A DNA stretch of 64,000 nt from Setaria digitata (GCA_003640385.1 RCAB01000093.1:114086-178085), one strand, 5' to 3'; positions 48,840 through 62,517 are shown, numbered from the stretch's first letter. Numbers and translations are program-made. The notes: generated from the letters alone by a model not told the origin.

Positions 48840-51800
48840 ATGGATGAAACACTGTACAGAATTGAAGGTGATTCCGTCTTGAAATACTATCCGGATTTGG
48901 AACTCATTGACAAACAGCTGATCATACAGTTATCCGAAGAAGCGATTGATTGGGCACATGTTCGTTTAATGTTTACTGATTAATTAAGCTCTTCTCATTT
49001 GATATTTTTATTTCAGTAACTTTTTAGTGCAATTATCGTTTGTGAAAATGTGATTGAAGAGATAATATAAAATGCAGATGCAAAATAAAAGCACAATTTC
49101 TGTGAATGAGATTTTTCATTACAGGCACATGGTATGGTGATGAGGACAGCAGCAGCTGCCAATCGTAGTGATATTTGCCAAACAGCTCCCTGTACCCTCT
49201 TTCCTTCACTATTTCCGAGTAGCTTATTTCAGGAAGCTATGGATATTCAACAGGTATTTTAATAACCTCTCATCTGGAAACGGAAAGGTATTGTAGATGC
49301 TTTCGAAAATTATATAATTATAATGGTAAATGGGCGAGGAGAATTGTTAGAAATTGATGTAGTAGTTTCAGATTAGTTAATCTGGCCTTTACACTTCAGT
49401 TATGCACTGCAAGAGCACTAGATGGATAATATTCATATAGAAGTTAGAAAATACACCGCACATAATATTCAGACTAATAGACTGCTAACTGTTTTAGAAG
49501 TCATGTAACAGAAAAAGGCAAACTTTAGTGGATTTTTTAAGGGTGGTGTTTACTATCCAAAGTTAACCTAAGATTAAGTCTCATATTTTATCTTAATTCG
49601 AGAGCATTATTTTCAAAGGACGAACTTTATAGGCATTCAATTTGTTGTATTTCCGGGTTTCCTGGGATTTCGATTTCCTGATAAAATCGCATGTTGAGGT
49701 TATGAAAACTGATGACTTTACTCGGTAAACTTCCTGTCTTTGAATTCATAAATCATCCTTTTACTGTGTTATGTCTGACACAATTTCTTTCCTCAATTAA
49801 TGGTTTAAACTGGAAATGTTCTTGAGCATAGATTTCTCTCTTTATCCTAAAATGCGTCAGCATATTCCAGGCATTTTGTGGAGATTTTAAAAGCTGTGCA
49901 CAACTCGGACTTTTGTCAGAAGAAAACGTTGCTGATACAAAGAAATGATTATATGTGTAATGTGGATAGCTGTGGACATTATTCCCTAAAACAGGTCCTC
50001 CAAATTAAAAAAAAAAAAAATAATAATCATCAGTATCTTGGTGTAACTGGATTAGGTGGTCCTCTTAAGGACGAGTTTTAAATTTATTGCTAAAATTTGT
50101 AACTATTATTTAGAAACGTCACTGGTATTTTTCGATAAATATCTGATTATCCTCTTTTTTGACTTTGTGGATGAACAAAAGTGGAAAGGAGAAAAATAAT
50201 TGTCAACAAAATTCAGATTGAAGTGAACAACATAGCCGCAAGCATGGGTTCACTTGCGGAACGTGCTACGGGTATGCACAAAAGGATATTGGAAACCTTG
50301 CAACTTCCAAATAAAATTATCAAAATGGCTGTTATGGATAATCACCCCACGGATACAATTGCTGGAGGAATTTACGAAGCCTGGTAAATACTTTATTAGG
50401 GAGAGAGTTGTAGTTTGCTGGGTAAAGTTTTTGTAAGAGGTAACCTTTTTACAAAATTAAGGATTAGAATTATCATTAATGAGCTTTTTGACTAGTATGT
50501 TATCTGCAGGTGATGGGATAATGTTGGATGCGACTATCCTGATGTATAGTGGGATCTTCATTGAAATAAACTTGAATATAATTTTTATATGCTAATATAA
50601 TTTACTGTAATCATCTTTGTTGCTATATTCTTTCATATATTTTGCAAGCAATGTTCTCATGGACTTCTATATTCTATCATTTCAGGTGTGATTATGGAGT
50701 GTCTGAAGCAATTGTGTTATTTGTGGTTGAAAATGTAAATCAAAATCAAATCGACCAAAGGCATGTAGAATATCGTCTTGATGAACTCAGTAATAGACGT
50801 GCAAGGTGTTTGCGTATAACATTAACTGATGGTGCAGTAAGGTGAACACTTCAGATTTTACAAATTTTCCAAATGATGAGATCTTTCAAACTCCCTACGA
50901 TATGTTTTAATTTTGATTAATTCTGCTCCTCATATTATGGATATCTTTGCTTTTTTGATAATTACTTATAATTTTCAACTATTCTTCAGTTATTTGTTTT
51001 TTCTTGCTGTTAAAATCCAGTAAGTTGATTTTTCCCTACTGAAAGATTACCTCGAATATATGCAGCTTTCTTAAGATTAAAAGTTAACGAAACCAATCAT
51101 CATCTTATAATGGATGGTAAGTTGCATGTAGCAGTTGTATATTTTCGAGCCGGCTATTTACCAGACAATTATCCGACAGAAGCGGAATGGAGCACTCGTT
51201 GTACCATCGAATTGTCGGATGCAGTGAAATGTCCTTGGATTGGTCTGCAGCTGGCAAATACTAAAAAAGTGCAGCAGGTAAAACTCCAACACCGCAATTG
51301 TTCTGCAATTGTGTTGTCCGTTAGAATATTATTGTATCCTACGAATTTTTAGGTTTTATCCAAAGAAGGTGTCCTGGAAAAGTACATTACTGATGAAGCT
51401 ATGTGTGCGCGAATGCGAAAAACATTTGCTGGGATGTGGGGCTTAGAAAATGATGATCCTGAAACACAGAAGATAATTCAGGTGGAACATCTTGTAATTT
51501 CTATTGGCATTCAAGGATGATTTCCCAGTGTTATTGTATTTTTAACAGTTTCTATTAGAAAAATTTGCGATTGAGACCTCCAGCTAAACCTGTAGCAATA
51601 TTAACAACGAGTCAGATGAATTAAGGGAATATTTAAAAGCATATCCAATCGCACACTATAGTGAAATATGAAAAGTGATGCTACCATACCTTAGACTACT
51701 GAGTAATGAATAATTATTACAGGAAGGACTAGTAAAATAAGTAGTGCGAAAAAGTCATTTAATTGAAGGAGGCACTTGCACATCCAGAAAAGTTTGTCTT

Positions 51801-52287
51801 GAAACCGCAGCTGGAAGGTGGCAGTGGAAATTATTACGGAGTAGAAGTTGCGGAAAAATTGAAAACAATGGATAGAGATGAAATGGCAGCATATATTCTT
51901 ATGGAGCGTATCACTCCAATGGTTGTAAAAGTAAGATATTTTAAGTTTCTTATTTTTCACATCTAAGTTGGTCTGGGTCTCTGTGTATGACTTGATAGAA
52001 GTGAAATTCGTCAAATGTAAAATTTGGATTAATGGAATTTTTGGGTATGAATTCAAATACTATTTTAGAACTACCTTATTCGTCCGCAGCAAGAACCAAC
52101 TTTCATGGATGTAGTAGGAGAATTAGGGATTTTTGCTTACCTATACGGATCGCCGGCTGTCGAAAGTTCAGTTGAGGATGTCAAGAATTACGTCGGTGGG
52201 CATGTCATTCGAAGTAAGGGTAAAAATGTCGACAAAGGAGGTATAGCTATTGGTGCTGCAGTTATCGATTCGCCTTACTTATTTTAA
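48840..52287 (+). CDS. gss-1: Glutathione synthetase, 10 exons
   Basis: 499-aa model: exons 48840-48959, 49125-49253, 49633-49724, 49871-49994, 50217-50383, 50686-50841, 51076-51277, 51353-51481, 51769-51930, 52069-52287 (TAA). All phases agree. The cytosolic homodimeric enzyme joins gamma-glutamylcysteine and glycine with ATP, the last step of glutathione synthesis. Matches to human GSS run the whole length: APCTLFPSLFP, QRNDYM, the substrate-binding IEVNNIAASMG (from 156), VAVVYFRAGY, QLANTKKVQQ, the ATP-grasp block FVLKPQLEGGSGNYYG (382-397, Lys and glycine-rich loop in place), YILMERI, LIRP, GELGIF, HVIRSK and the Gly/Ala-rich loop GGIAIGAAVID before the C-terminus. Slightly longer than human (474). 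Exon 3 was found by aligning FNLLYF and TDDFT; its TAG acceptor is weaker. Glutathione supports redox defence in worms. Confidence 0.95.
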
Positions 52288-52786
52288 AAAGTGTATGAAT
52301 GGTACCGCATCTAAACAAGATTTTTGGTTTACTTGGCTATTGGCTATTCCCAGTTATTTTAGCTACATTTTAACCGAAGGATAATGGCTAAAATATCTTT
52401 GCTACTGATATATGTGTGAAGGGTAGTTCTATTTTATTGACCAATTTATGGAAGTAGCAAAAAAAAATGAATGAAGCAAGAGTTTCTGGAAGAGAGTATT
52501 TTGAAGTTCTTCTTTCCTGAACGTTAAACTAATTAGAAAACCTAACAAGCTAATTAAACATGTTTGAATACATCTTAATAGTTTCAATAGTTCGTTATAT
52601 GTCTTTCGATGTAGGCCCATTATTTATTTGCCACATTCCAAGGTTTTGAACATATCTTTGAGACTTCTGCATATTTATGCATCATTTTCCTGTTATTTTG
52701 TATTATTGATTAATAAAACTTTTGCTAGAATATAATTTTTATCAAATCCTTCAGTAACAACAACCAATTGTGCAACTTGATCGGAA
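52288..52786. other. Convergent 3' flanks of gss-1 and NOC2
   Basis: The two genes end towards each other 500 bases apart. The first AATAAA for the + gene is at 52712-52717; one for the - gene is at 52623-52628 (TTTATT on the + strand). If used, the two mRNAs overlap in antisense. Confidence 0.5.
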
Positions 52787-55700
52787 TCAGTCTTCAATAT
52801 CGGAAAGCACCAAATCTTCCAAAACATCTTCATCACCTTTATTCGCCGGTACACTTAGCTGATGTATCCGCTTCTGTTGTTTCGAACTTTTCTTTTCGAC
52901 CTGAAAAATTATGTATCCTGGTGGTATATTAGATATTACCAACAGAGAAATTTAACGAAAAAGACAACAGCTTCATAAGTGAAGAAATTTTAGACTTCGG
53001 GATGAAGTGATTGTAATTATTTCAACCATTTAATAGAATCGTCCCGCTGCTGAGAATTAAAAAACAAAGCGGTAATTTATACTTTATCAGTTCTCACTTC
53101 AGTCACCGGTTCTGCTTTCATCGGCATTGTGGCATTTTTGATCGGATTTGAAGAAATCGGGTGCTGCACAGATATTGTCTGCTAAAAATCGGGTTTTATC
53201 AAAGTATGCAAGAGCCTGCACTCACTCAGATTCAATGTTTCGAATGGAAGTGCAGTAGCGACGAGAATTAATGTCTAATCTCTGCTTATAGCATAACATC
53301 AATAACAATAAAACTTACATCCGCGTAACTTCTTGCATTCTCCCGTAGTTCCCACATTTTTTCCCACGAGTCATAAAATTTTGTTAATGGAGCATCTGGA
53401 GCTCGGAAGCGTCTCTCCAAGTGTCTCTGCAATAAACACGTCCTTCAACATAGTCCTCAGCCTTTAAGAAAAGGAATGACTATGCCTCTAACATGCAAAA
53501 CAAATTATATTGCTCCGTTCTATTCTTATTGAGCAGCAAATCAAATAAAATGCCACACCAGTAATGCTTCATTGGTTAGATCAACATCGATACTATTCAA
53601 AATTCCTCTTGCATAAACAGCTTGTTGCTGTATCTTCGTTTCTAATGACTTAAAAAGTCGTGAACATTCCGTACTGCGACAGTTCTTGGTGAATGTTTTA
53701 ATCTAAAAATAAAAAGAAATGGCCGGGCAAAATTATTCAAACAATTTTAAACATCGCTTGACAAAGGAAATCTCTGGGTGCTAGGATTGCCAGCTAAATC
53801 TACAACACAAAAGGAGTCAGCTCGGTTCCATTATTAGCGATTGCTCCTGAAGGGAATATTATTATGTTGCTTGGATGTAGATATATATTTCCAAGCATGC
53901 ATTAGAATCTTTAGTNCAACAATTTTAACCATCGCTTGACAAAGGAAATCTCTGGGTGTTAGGACTGCCAGCTAAATCTACAACACAAAAGGAGTCAGCT
54001 CGGTTCCATTATTAGCGATTGCTCCTGAAGGGAATATTATTATGTTGCTTGGATGTAGATATATATTTCCAAGCATGCATTAGAATCTTTAGTGAAAAAT
54101 GAAAAATGATGTTATCATATTTTGGACTACTGAATGAACTGGTACTGATTAATGTAAGGACCAATAAAATAAATAGTGATGTATTTGTTTCAATAAACCA
54201 CGGTGCATATTTTAGGGCACTACAAAATATTTCATTTATTGTTTTAATGACTACACTGAGTGAAGTTTATTATCCTTTACTGAAAAAGTGTTTGAAAAAC
54301 TGTCCGATATATGGAGTTTTCCTTTTTTTTTGGTGGTAAGTAAACGCCACTCTATGTCTTTAACATATTAATAAAATAAATTAACTCATCATCTCATACA
54401 AAATCTTGCCCAAATACACTCTAAAAACAGAATTACCTCATGATTTATGGGAATAACAATGTCCGCGAAAGCACAGCTATGTTGTATAACATGAGCAGCT
54501 TCGAGATGTATTCTGAATAATTCTCCTACAGCTGCTTGACGAAATGCAGCTTCATCAAGATGTGCTGCGGAAACCTGGGGAAAAATATCACTAAGCTGTT
54601 AATAAATTTCCGTTGGTTATTGACTGATATATACTTCAAAATGTAATGACAATTAAGAATACTGGCACACATATAAAACACTGACAACAGGAGTTTTCTT
54701 AAGTCAGTAAAAGACACAGTGAAGAAAGTAAAAAAAAAAAAAAGATACGGACGAACTGCTAAAATCTACTTCGCTTAATTCCTGCTAAGATGCAAAAGTT
54801 CAGCACAATCGAAAATTATACTTTAAGCACACATTTCATATCGTTGCTTCTCTGCGGTCCTTTTCCTTTCGTAGGTTTCTTCTTTAGCATTAGAAGTACG
54901 TTAGATAGCAACTAAAACAATTTTTTTTTTTAGTTATTATAAAATTAACTGGTTTGAATAGTTAATTTAACTAGTACATCAGTAACTGCTAATGGATACC
55001 GCTCGTCATTTAAAATTTGAAGAATTCTTCGAAATATAGGAGTGATCCCTAGCTGGTTTTTTTATGCCATTCTCTCATTTTCAGCACCATTAGTGATCAC
55101 TGGCAAATAATGAATAACTGCTGTAATTAATACAGCATTTTTTTAAAATATTGCAAACACAACATCTGGTGAACTCAGGACAAATTAACAAATTCAGTGA
55201 TAATAATAAAAGACTTAGCAGGGATCAATGGGTGGACCACTGGCGGATTCACATGTTGAAATGAACTAAAGTTAATTAAACTAATGATACACTACCAAAA
55301 AATTCCTTCAAGCTTTTTTAAGACTTCATTGTGTCCAAACACTATTTAAAACTGAAAAATTGTTCAACTGATCCCTTAATGGATAAGCGAACCTCGACAG
55401 CAAGTGATAACGTCGGAATATAAATGTGGCAATTCTGCTGCACGATAAGTAATATTCGAAGGCAGTGAATTCGTAGCGGGAAATATTTCAACGATGGAAA
55501 GAGTCTGGAAAATTACATAATAAAGAAAGTTTAATCAGGTTATTTTTATTTCTTTGTTTTGTAATTTGTTATAAAGAGTAATATAATAACAGGTGTGCTG
55601 AGCAATATAATAATATAATGACAGTGTACTAAGTAGAAAATGTTAATTACTATTCATGAATATATATAAGCATACACGTTACATTAATTCATGTCGTTTC

Positions 55701-58700
55701 ATTTGGTTGAAATTAATAAAAAATTTATTAGTCACATTTAATGAAAGATATGATGATCATGTGTTTATGTATGCTGGTTGCATTGCAGTGTTTTTTCTTT
55801 TGACCTCAATTCAGCATCATTATCGGCTGAATTTAAGCATATAATTAAATGAAGGAAGTAAACGTTTTGTATCAAAAGATTCGAAATATTGAAAATACTG
55901 TCAAAAACACAAATTTTGTACTTCATTGTAGAGATTGTAATCTGACATAACGGATAAGCAAGCTCTTCAATTCCAGTAGTATCTCCCGTTTTCGTTGAAA
56001 TATGATGACGATGAGCCTTAGCAATGACCTGACTCCACAAATATAAGCACTGCATGAATTGCCAATTGTAAATAGTCTGGATAAGATCCTGAAATAAGGG
56101 AATAGTATCGCTGCAGCAAATTCGGATAACGTTGAATTAAATTAAATGGAAGGTTTAAAGAATTAATTAAATATGCTTACTTCCCTCCAACTTATCTGAC
56201 TGATTCCACTTTTCATGTCAACTTTATCGATATAGAATTTGAATAACACCATCAAGACATATCAAGAAAAACCTACGAATCTTATTCGAAATTCCAATAA
56301 CTTACCTTTCGTTTAGCAATCGTTGCATTCCTAAGATGTATTGCCGTTTGTCTGATATATACAAATGCATATTGATAAGCTATTTCTGGATATATCATGC
56401 ACAGTTCGGCAAAAGATTTTTGCATAAGTATAATTAGAGGCCACGACTCCGATTTTACATCTCGAACATTCATTACATATCCCAAATAACATCCCTGAAC
56501 AAAATTAGCTAAGAAAAATGAAGATCTGAATCTCAAACGTTCCACATTTTACCCAATAAAAGGAAAAATAGAAGAAATTATTAACGTTTAAAATAATACG
56601 TAACGAAAGATTACTCGCTATGTAGGCAGGAAGGTTATGAGTTTGGATTCGAGAATTTTACTTTTACTTCTATTATAAAATTCCTGTCGAAATCTACTGA
56701 TGAAACATTTGTTGCTGAACTACGGGAGATGAAAGGTATGATATCTGAGCTAAATTTAATGTAAAGTAAATCATTTCTTATACATTCCTAACCTTGATTA
56801 CTGCAGGGAAACTCTTTTTATGTAATTTGACCAATCTGTATAGAGCTAAAAAAGCAGCACAACGACTTTCGTCTGTACGGCGACTCCAGATTTTAACCAT
56901 TCCCTGAAGATCACCTAGTCTTTTTTTATCCACATAAAAATTTCAGTCTTCAAATATACTTAGAAATAAGAAAAATAAGATATTTCAAATTGTGCATACT
57001 CTAAAAATGAAATTTATAGAAATAAACAGATTTCACGCCATTTAGCTAGAAATTCAAATTCACCTTTATAAGATCTCGAGTAAGTTTCGGGAAATAGATA
57101 TATAATTCAATCAAATCAGTAACTGCACGTATAGTACATACAATAACATCTGGCGTCTGGATTTCATTCAAAAACTGCAATCCAAAATTATGAATGTGAA
57201 CGATATATTAAAAAGGGAACTACTGATTAATGCAATTTAAAGGTTATAGTAGATCAAGTATCAGTATTCTCTAGTTTTCTAACACACAGTGAAATAATTT
57301 CAGCTATGTTAAGAAGCATTTCATTTCGATAAACCGCACNCATATTAAAAAGGGAACTATTGATTAATGCAATTTAAAGGTTATAGTAGATCAGGTATCA
57401 GTATTCTCTAGTTTTCTAACAAACAGTGAAATAATTTCAGCTATGTTAAGAAGCATTTCATTTCGATAAACCGCACAATAATTTTTCATCTCTTCGTGAC
57501 GGACTAGGTAATAAGTAAGAGAAGACAACGATGAATATAATGCAAAACATCGCTTTATTATAACTAAAGCTTTAAATCATGTGTTTTAGAGTACCAGTGC
57601 AACTATGTGTCACTATTTCAATTTCGCGGTGCCACTTTACACTGTTATTGACTTTCTTATTATAAATTGTAGAGATGAATTACCTGTAAAAGAGCATGAA
57701 GATAAGTTTTTATTAAATTACAGTATTTCTTCCAATGTCGAGGGAGTTTCTGCCTCCTAGATTTTCTGAATTTGGATTCCTTTCCCTCTTCATTCGCTTC
57801 AGTCTTGACATGACCTACTAATGAAAACAGAGACTTGCCCACACAACTAAAACACAATCGAACAACGCTTTCAAACACGTCACCATCATTAATCACATAT
57901 CTTGGTGGCTCAATATTGGCACCAACCCGTGCTACACATGCTGTGAATGCTGCAATTGCTTGTTGGACTGTTGATGGTTCCGGTCGACCCTTCAAAAATA
58001 CATCAGAATTGAGAGAAATTTAAATTATGCGACCATCTGAAAAATCATGTTAGAAGTGGTCTGAACCACGGGTATAAACCCAAACATTATTAGGCCACTG
58101 GTATAAACTCAAGTATAATTAGGGAAATCAGCATCAGATTTCATTAGTCTTCTATATACTACGAATTGGAATAAGATTATTAAAATACCTATACCAAAGA
58201 GAATAAGAATTCAAAGAAGCTGGAAAGCCCGCAGAAGATATACCTCTTGCAAAAGTAAATTTTGCAAATTTTTTATGAAATTCGAGTCGATTACTTTACG
58301 ACCCGATAAATCTCTTCGCAGAACACTACTTTCTTCGAATGTTTCATTTTCATCCTCGCTTTCCGCTTTATGCTGTAGATCTGTAAAAACAACAATCTTG
58401 ACTGGACTGAAATCTTTTTCCTTTTAAACAATTTCAGTGAAAAAATCAAGCCCAAACTACCACCAGCAATTTGAAAAAAAAATTTTCAGAATATACTTTA
58501 AAAAGTGAAATACAAAAAGCCTTCCTCAATAAATTTAAGCAGTATTTTTCATACATTTACTTTATGACGAAAAATTCCGAAAAAATGTGGCGCAATATGT
58601 ACTAGGAATGGTCTGATCGTCCTAATCAATAAAACTTGACGAGAACTAATGAGTGGAAGTTCGAAATATTTTGCAAGAAAGCTTACTTTCTCGCTCCACA

Positions 58701-59467
58701 TCAGAGTCCGATTCATCAAAATTTAACAAGTCTGATTCCTCTTCTTTTAGGAATTTGTAAAATTGTGGATCTTCTTCAGCAAGCTCGTCTAGTTGTTTCT
58801 TATAACCGGATAATGTTAACTCTTCTCCGTCTGCAAGTAATAAAAATAACATTAAAATTTATTAAAGTTTTACTGAAGTGAAACTGACTGCAAATTATAT
58901 CAATATTGCGGGTTTGCCGCTTTTCATCCAACTACGGCCATAAACCTACAAGACAACAAGAATACATCACACATACAGTTATAATAGACAAATATGCAAT
59001 AATGATAATGAAAATTAAATTATACATTGCTATGGTGGAAGGTAAAAGATTGGTAACATATAACAAGATGTGAAGTGAATAGATAGGAAAATATCAAGAG
59101 ATTTAAAATTTTGATACAAAAATACCAAGAGATCTAAAAAGTTGACAATCATGGATTTATAATAAGAGAATCACTCTTGATAGTAATTCCTGAACCTTCG
59201 TTCATACACTGAAATTCCTAAGCCTGAAAAAAGGAGCCAATTAACTAACTAAATGCATTGCACCCTGATGACAACTGCGGTGATTTTCGTACAACACTTA
59301 AATGTTATCCTAAACTCACCGTCACGCGTTGATTCCCGACACACTTTCCCGTCTTTCATCACTTTTCGTCGTTTTGAGCATGTCTGAAGCGCATTCCCCT
59401 GCCTTTTTCGCACTTTCTCACCATTTCGATTCATGTCTTCCACGTCACCCATTACTTTCAGCTCCAT
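52787..59467 (-). CDS. NOC2L: NOC2-like nucleolar complex protein, 15 exons
   Basis: 704-aa model on the minus strand: exons 59320-59467, 58687-58830, 58244-58380, 57684-57989, 57064-57174, 56793-56903, 56306-56494, 55922-56088, 55393-55504, 54822-54911, 54437-54574, 53559-53702, 53319-53426, 53083-53178, 52787-52900; all phases agree. Matches to human NOC2L: ELAEEDPQFYKFLKEEESDLLNF (as two blocks), LHALLQ, GMVKIWSRRTDESRCAAF, YQYAFVYIRQTAIHLRNAT (about 370), YNWQFMQCLYLW, FPLRIHCLRILL, FYDSWEKMWELREN and the acidic tail EDVLEDLVLSDIED. The N-terminus is short and Lys/Arg-rich (KRRKVMKDGK), likely a nuclear/nucleolar signal. The family acts in 60S pre-ribosome assembly and export with NOC1/NOC3; the C. 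elegans orthologue is pro-2. A GATATTGCAG acceptor lies about 23 bases before the ATG. Two introns contain N-joined duplications. Confidence 0.93.
53740..54093. repeat. 176-bp direct duplication around a single N (53916)
   Basis: 53740-53915 and 53918-54093 match over 176 bases with three substitutions. It lies in the NOC2 intron between exons 54437-54574 and 53559-53702. The divergence is what two alleles would show. Confidence 0.9.
57205..57476. repeat. 135-bp direct duplication around a single N (57340)
   Basis: 57205-57339 and 57342-57476 match with three substitutions. It lies in the NOC2 intron between exons 57684-57989 and 57064-57174. Confidence 0.9.
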
Positions 59468-60578
59468 CAATATTTCTACCAACAGCTTCCTGCAATATCA
59501 TAGCAGATGAGACGTAAATGACGTAGCAGGACACAAAAACAGACGTGAAGGTGCCAGAAACCTCGTTACCGCCCGAGTCGTTTTTTCTCCGTCAAGCCAT
59601 GAGGTGAATCCGAACCTGGTATCACATTCTGTAGCCTAATGGGACTGAGATGATCAGAGACCTTAGGCATGAGTACGAGCTGTTGAGGAGGAAATTTATC
59701 CTATAATTACAATTGAAATTTAAATGAGCCAAGGAAATACTGCATGCACGGCTAGGCTGAACACTCATTCCTCCTGTCCCACGTAATCCCGCTACTTGTC
59801 CTGAAATTTATTATGGACCACTAATGAATATTTGTGAAAGGAACACAGCTTAAATGATATAAAGAGACAATTAAAACAGTTTTATTATGCAAATGAAGCC
59901 GATTGGATATAAAACGTATTGAGTTGCATGGATAATCCATTACTTTACTGATATTTGACAAATGTCATGGCCACCTCTGCCAAGTCAGTGCAATTCTTAT
60001 CATATCATTAAGTCCGAAATATTCCCATGTCATGCAGTTGCCATATACAATCAGGCCAATAATCACGTTATACTCCGTTTGAAAATATGAAGTAACGAGT
60101 GATGAGCGGATTTGACGGAAGTGAAAGGCAACCAATTTCAGGACTGTTTCTTCCGACCATGTTAATTCTTCGGGTACAATACAGCGTCTTAATGAAGCAA
60201 TACGTACGGCGCAAGGTATCTATGGTGAATTGGAAGGGGAAACACGCAAGTAAGTAATAAGCGTTAATGGTGGACACGTCTGGAGAGACGTGAAAAAGTA
60301 GGAATGACAAGTATCTGGTTCCTGTGAGGATGTATGGTATAGCAATTCAATGTCTTATCGTAATGATGTCCATGATATTTTGATGATTGCTTTCTGTGTT
60401 ATTACGAATGTTACTGGAAATCATTATTTATAAATTAATGAAACTATTAGAAATTATTTATAAATTGACATAACCAAAAGTTCACACAATGAAGCGGCTT
60501 ATGAATATGACCTTTCACCTCGTTTATCAAAATTTTTTCGTATTTCGAAAAGTACTATTTTTCGAACAGTTTTGTAAG
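59468..60578. other. Head-to-head spacer between NOC2 and the MSP genes
   Basis: Should contain the NOC2 promoter and the missing first exon(s) of the first MSP-domain gene. A segment ending at the donor GTAAGT near 60249 has the phase (2) needed to join 60579, but its translation does not look like an MSP N-terminus, so it is not called. Confidence 0.4.
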
Positions 60579-61859
60579 GTTTGCACGTGAAAAAGGACAG
60601 GATGATGTGGCACGGGTCAAGCTAACACTTTGCAATAACAGCAAACGACTAGTGCAGTGGTCAATCAGAGGTGCTAAGGATGATATACAGGTAAAGGAAA
60701 GATATTAGACGGAGATACACGTGAACTTCGATAGCATTTTGAAGTTATCAGGACAGCATTTTGACGTTTTGATTGCTGATTACACGGGACTTTAGACCTT
60801 GATGGGGAGTGACGTCGTTTGGAATGTATTTCATGCTGACTTTTTGCTACATCCAAAACGCACTTTCATTTTCCACCACCTGTAATCGTGAAGAGTGCAC
60901 TAGAAAAGTCTTCTCGGACTATGTAGCTTAGAATTAGCCAATTATAGTTAATATCAATACTTCACGTATCCGTAAGTTATTCTAGTTATAAGTTATTTAT
61001 GGATATTTTATACGAGAAATATAATCAGTATGATTTTCTCGAGAAATAAAATTCCTGAAAAAAAAGCAGGAGAGTTATTCTGTCAGTAGAATTGCGCCAT
61101 CCGTTCAGTATCAAACAGGCACTTCCGAAATCATCTGGACTGATCAAAGCATTTGATACCAACGAATGCCACCTGATTTGGAGACGTCCTAGTGATTACA
61201 ATTCATGGCATGAATTGCCTTCCTTGAAAATGATGCTGCAAGTTAAATTAATTGCTACCGAAACTGGAAAAGTTGTTGGCGAAGCAAACAGTAAATTTCG
61301 AGGTACCATGCTATTTATTTATTTTTTTGTTTTTTTCTTTTATTATAAGTTAAAGGTCAACACCAACTATATTTTCTTGCTGTGTTTGTAAGAAATGATT
61401 AGCTACTGTTTTAATTAATTGCTAGTTATTACAGCAGTGGTTGATCCGGATATTATTTGCACTGCTGATGAGGCACCGGTCCATAAAATGGTGCTACATT
61501 CGGAAGCTCCTTCAGTGGCATCAAAAAAGAAAAAGTAAATAATTTTGTTGAGCTGCTTAGAATCACGGCGATTTTATCATGTTTACTTCTGTTTAGCTTT
61601 ACGAATCAAGTGACGATTCGTTCTTCCGAAAGACTACACGTACGTGAGGCACGAACAGACTTGTGAGTGAATTTGAAGCTATCATTGACATTTTTGCAGG
61701 AAGAAAACTACTACTAATCCTGGAATCGAAGTGAAAAAAGGCAGTGAAAGTTCTCCGGACGAGTCACAAACAACAACCTACTGGCTTCTCGTGCTCTTAA
61801 TCTGTTTGCTGATTGCTTATTTTATGAAGGCTTTCTCTGCAGATGATAATCATAACTAA
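60579..61859 (+). CDS. MSP-domain protein with C-terminal membrane anchor (VAP-like), 5' incomplete
   Basis: Exons 60579-60690, 61119-61302, 61435-61534, 61700-61859 (TAA), phases consistent; 184 residues plus an unidentified first exon (phase 2). Residues [20 protein letters not shown], then VQWSIRG, are the first MSP-fold strands; [25 protein letters not shown] and the later [11 protein letters not shown] complete it. A Lys-rich linker and a Ser/Thr/Gln stretch lead to one hydrophobic helix ([16 protein letters not shown]) near the C-terminus: a tail-anchored layout as in VAP proteins of the ER. VAPs bind FFAT-type motifs at membrane contact sites; whether this diverged copy does is unknown. 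Exon 2 was placed at the CAG ending 61118, because only this keeps phase and gives the same spacing as the neighbouring paralogue. Exon 3 has a CAGCAG acceptor. AATAAA at 61916-61921. Confidence 0.75.
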
Positions 61860-62517
61860 TAGCTCTCAGAATATCCTCCTATCACTTCTACTGTTAAATT
61901 GTCTAATTTTCATGCAATAAACTGATAAATAGTTTAGCACAGTTTCTGCTTAAAGAGTGTACATCGCAATTTAATCGAAAACGCGCTGTTGCTTACGGTT
62001 GACGGAATTCCAGTTCTGACTAGACGTAAAGAAAATCTTCACAAGACATTTTCGTAGAGCTGTTACATAAACACACACGTACGTGAAGAATGAATTACCA
62101 TCGAGATGCTGCAATTTTTATACACACAAGCAGAAATCAATGCACGAAATAATTATCATACTGAAATATGCTATAAGGGGAACAGTTGCTGGATCAATGC
62201 TTATTATTAGGTATTGAAGAGGTAAGAGAAAGGTAATCTGTTATATTCAAGTCTTCACCGCTGAACATGATTAGTTTAAGGTAAGCATTTCAATGGTACT
62301 TTGGCTAATTTCAAATTCCAAGTTTTAATCGTTGTGCCAATTACCCAAAAACTGATATAAATCTTTGAAATTGACAGCATAAGTGAATGATGATAGCTAG
62401 CAGTAAATACAACATTTGGTGGATGCAAATTGGATTGAGTTTGTATGAATAAATCAAATTTGATGCACCTTCTTGTGTTTCTACTTGGCCATGAAGAACT
62501 GGAAAAGATAGTTTCAG
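61860..62517. other. Spacer between tandem MSP-domain genes
   Basis: 3' UTR of the first gene (AATAAA at 61916), then probably the 5' region of the second. No start exon for the second gene could be fixed. Confidence 0.4.

Noticed and set aside
61087..61118. Longer version of the MSP exon starting after CAG at 61086
   Set aside because: It would need phase 1, but the preceding exon ends in phase 0; it would also add 11 residues not present in the paralogue. Start at 61119 solves both.
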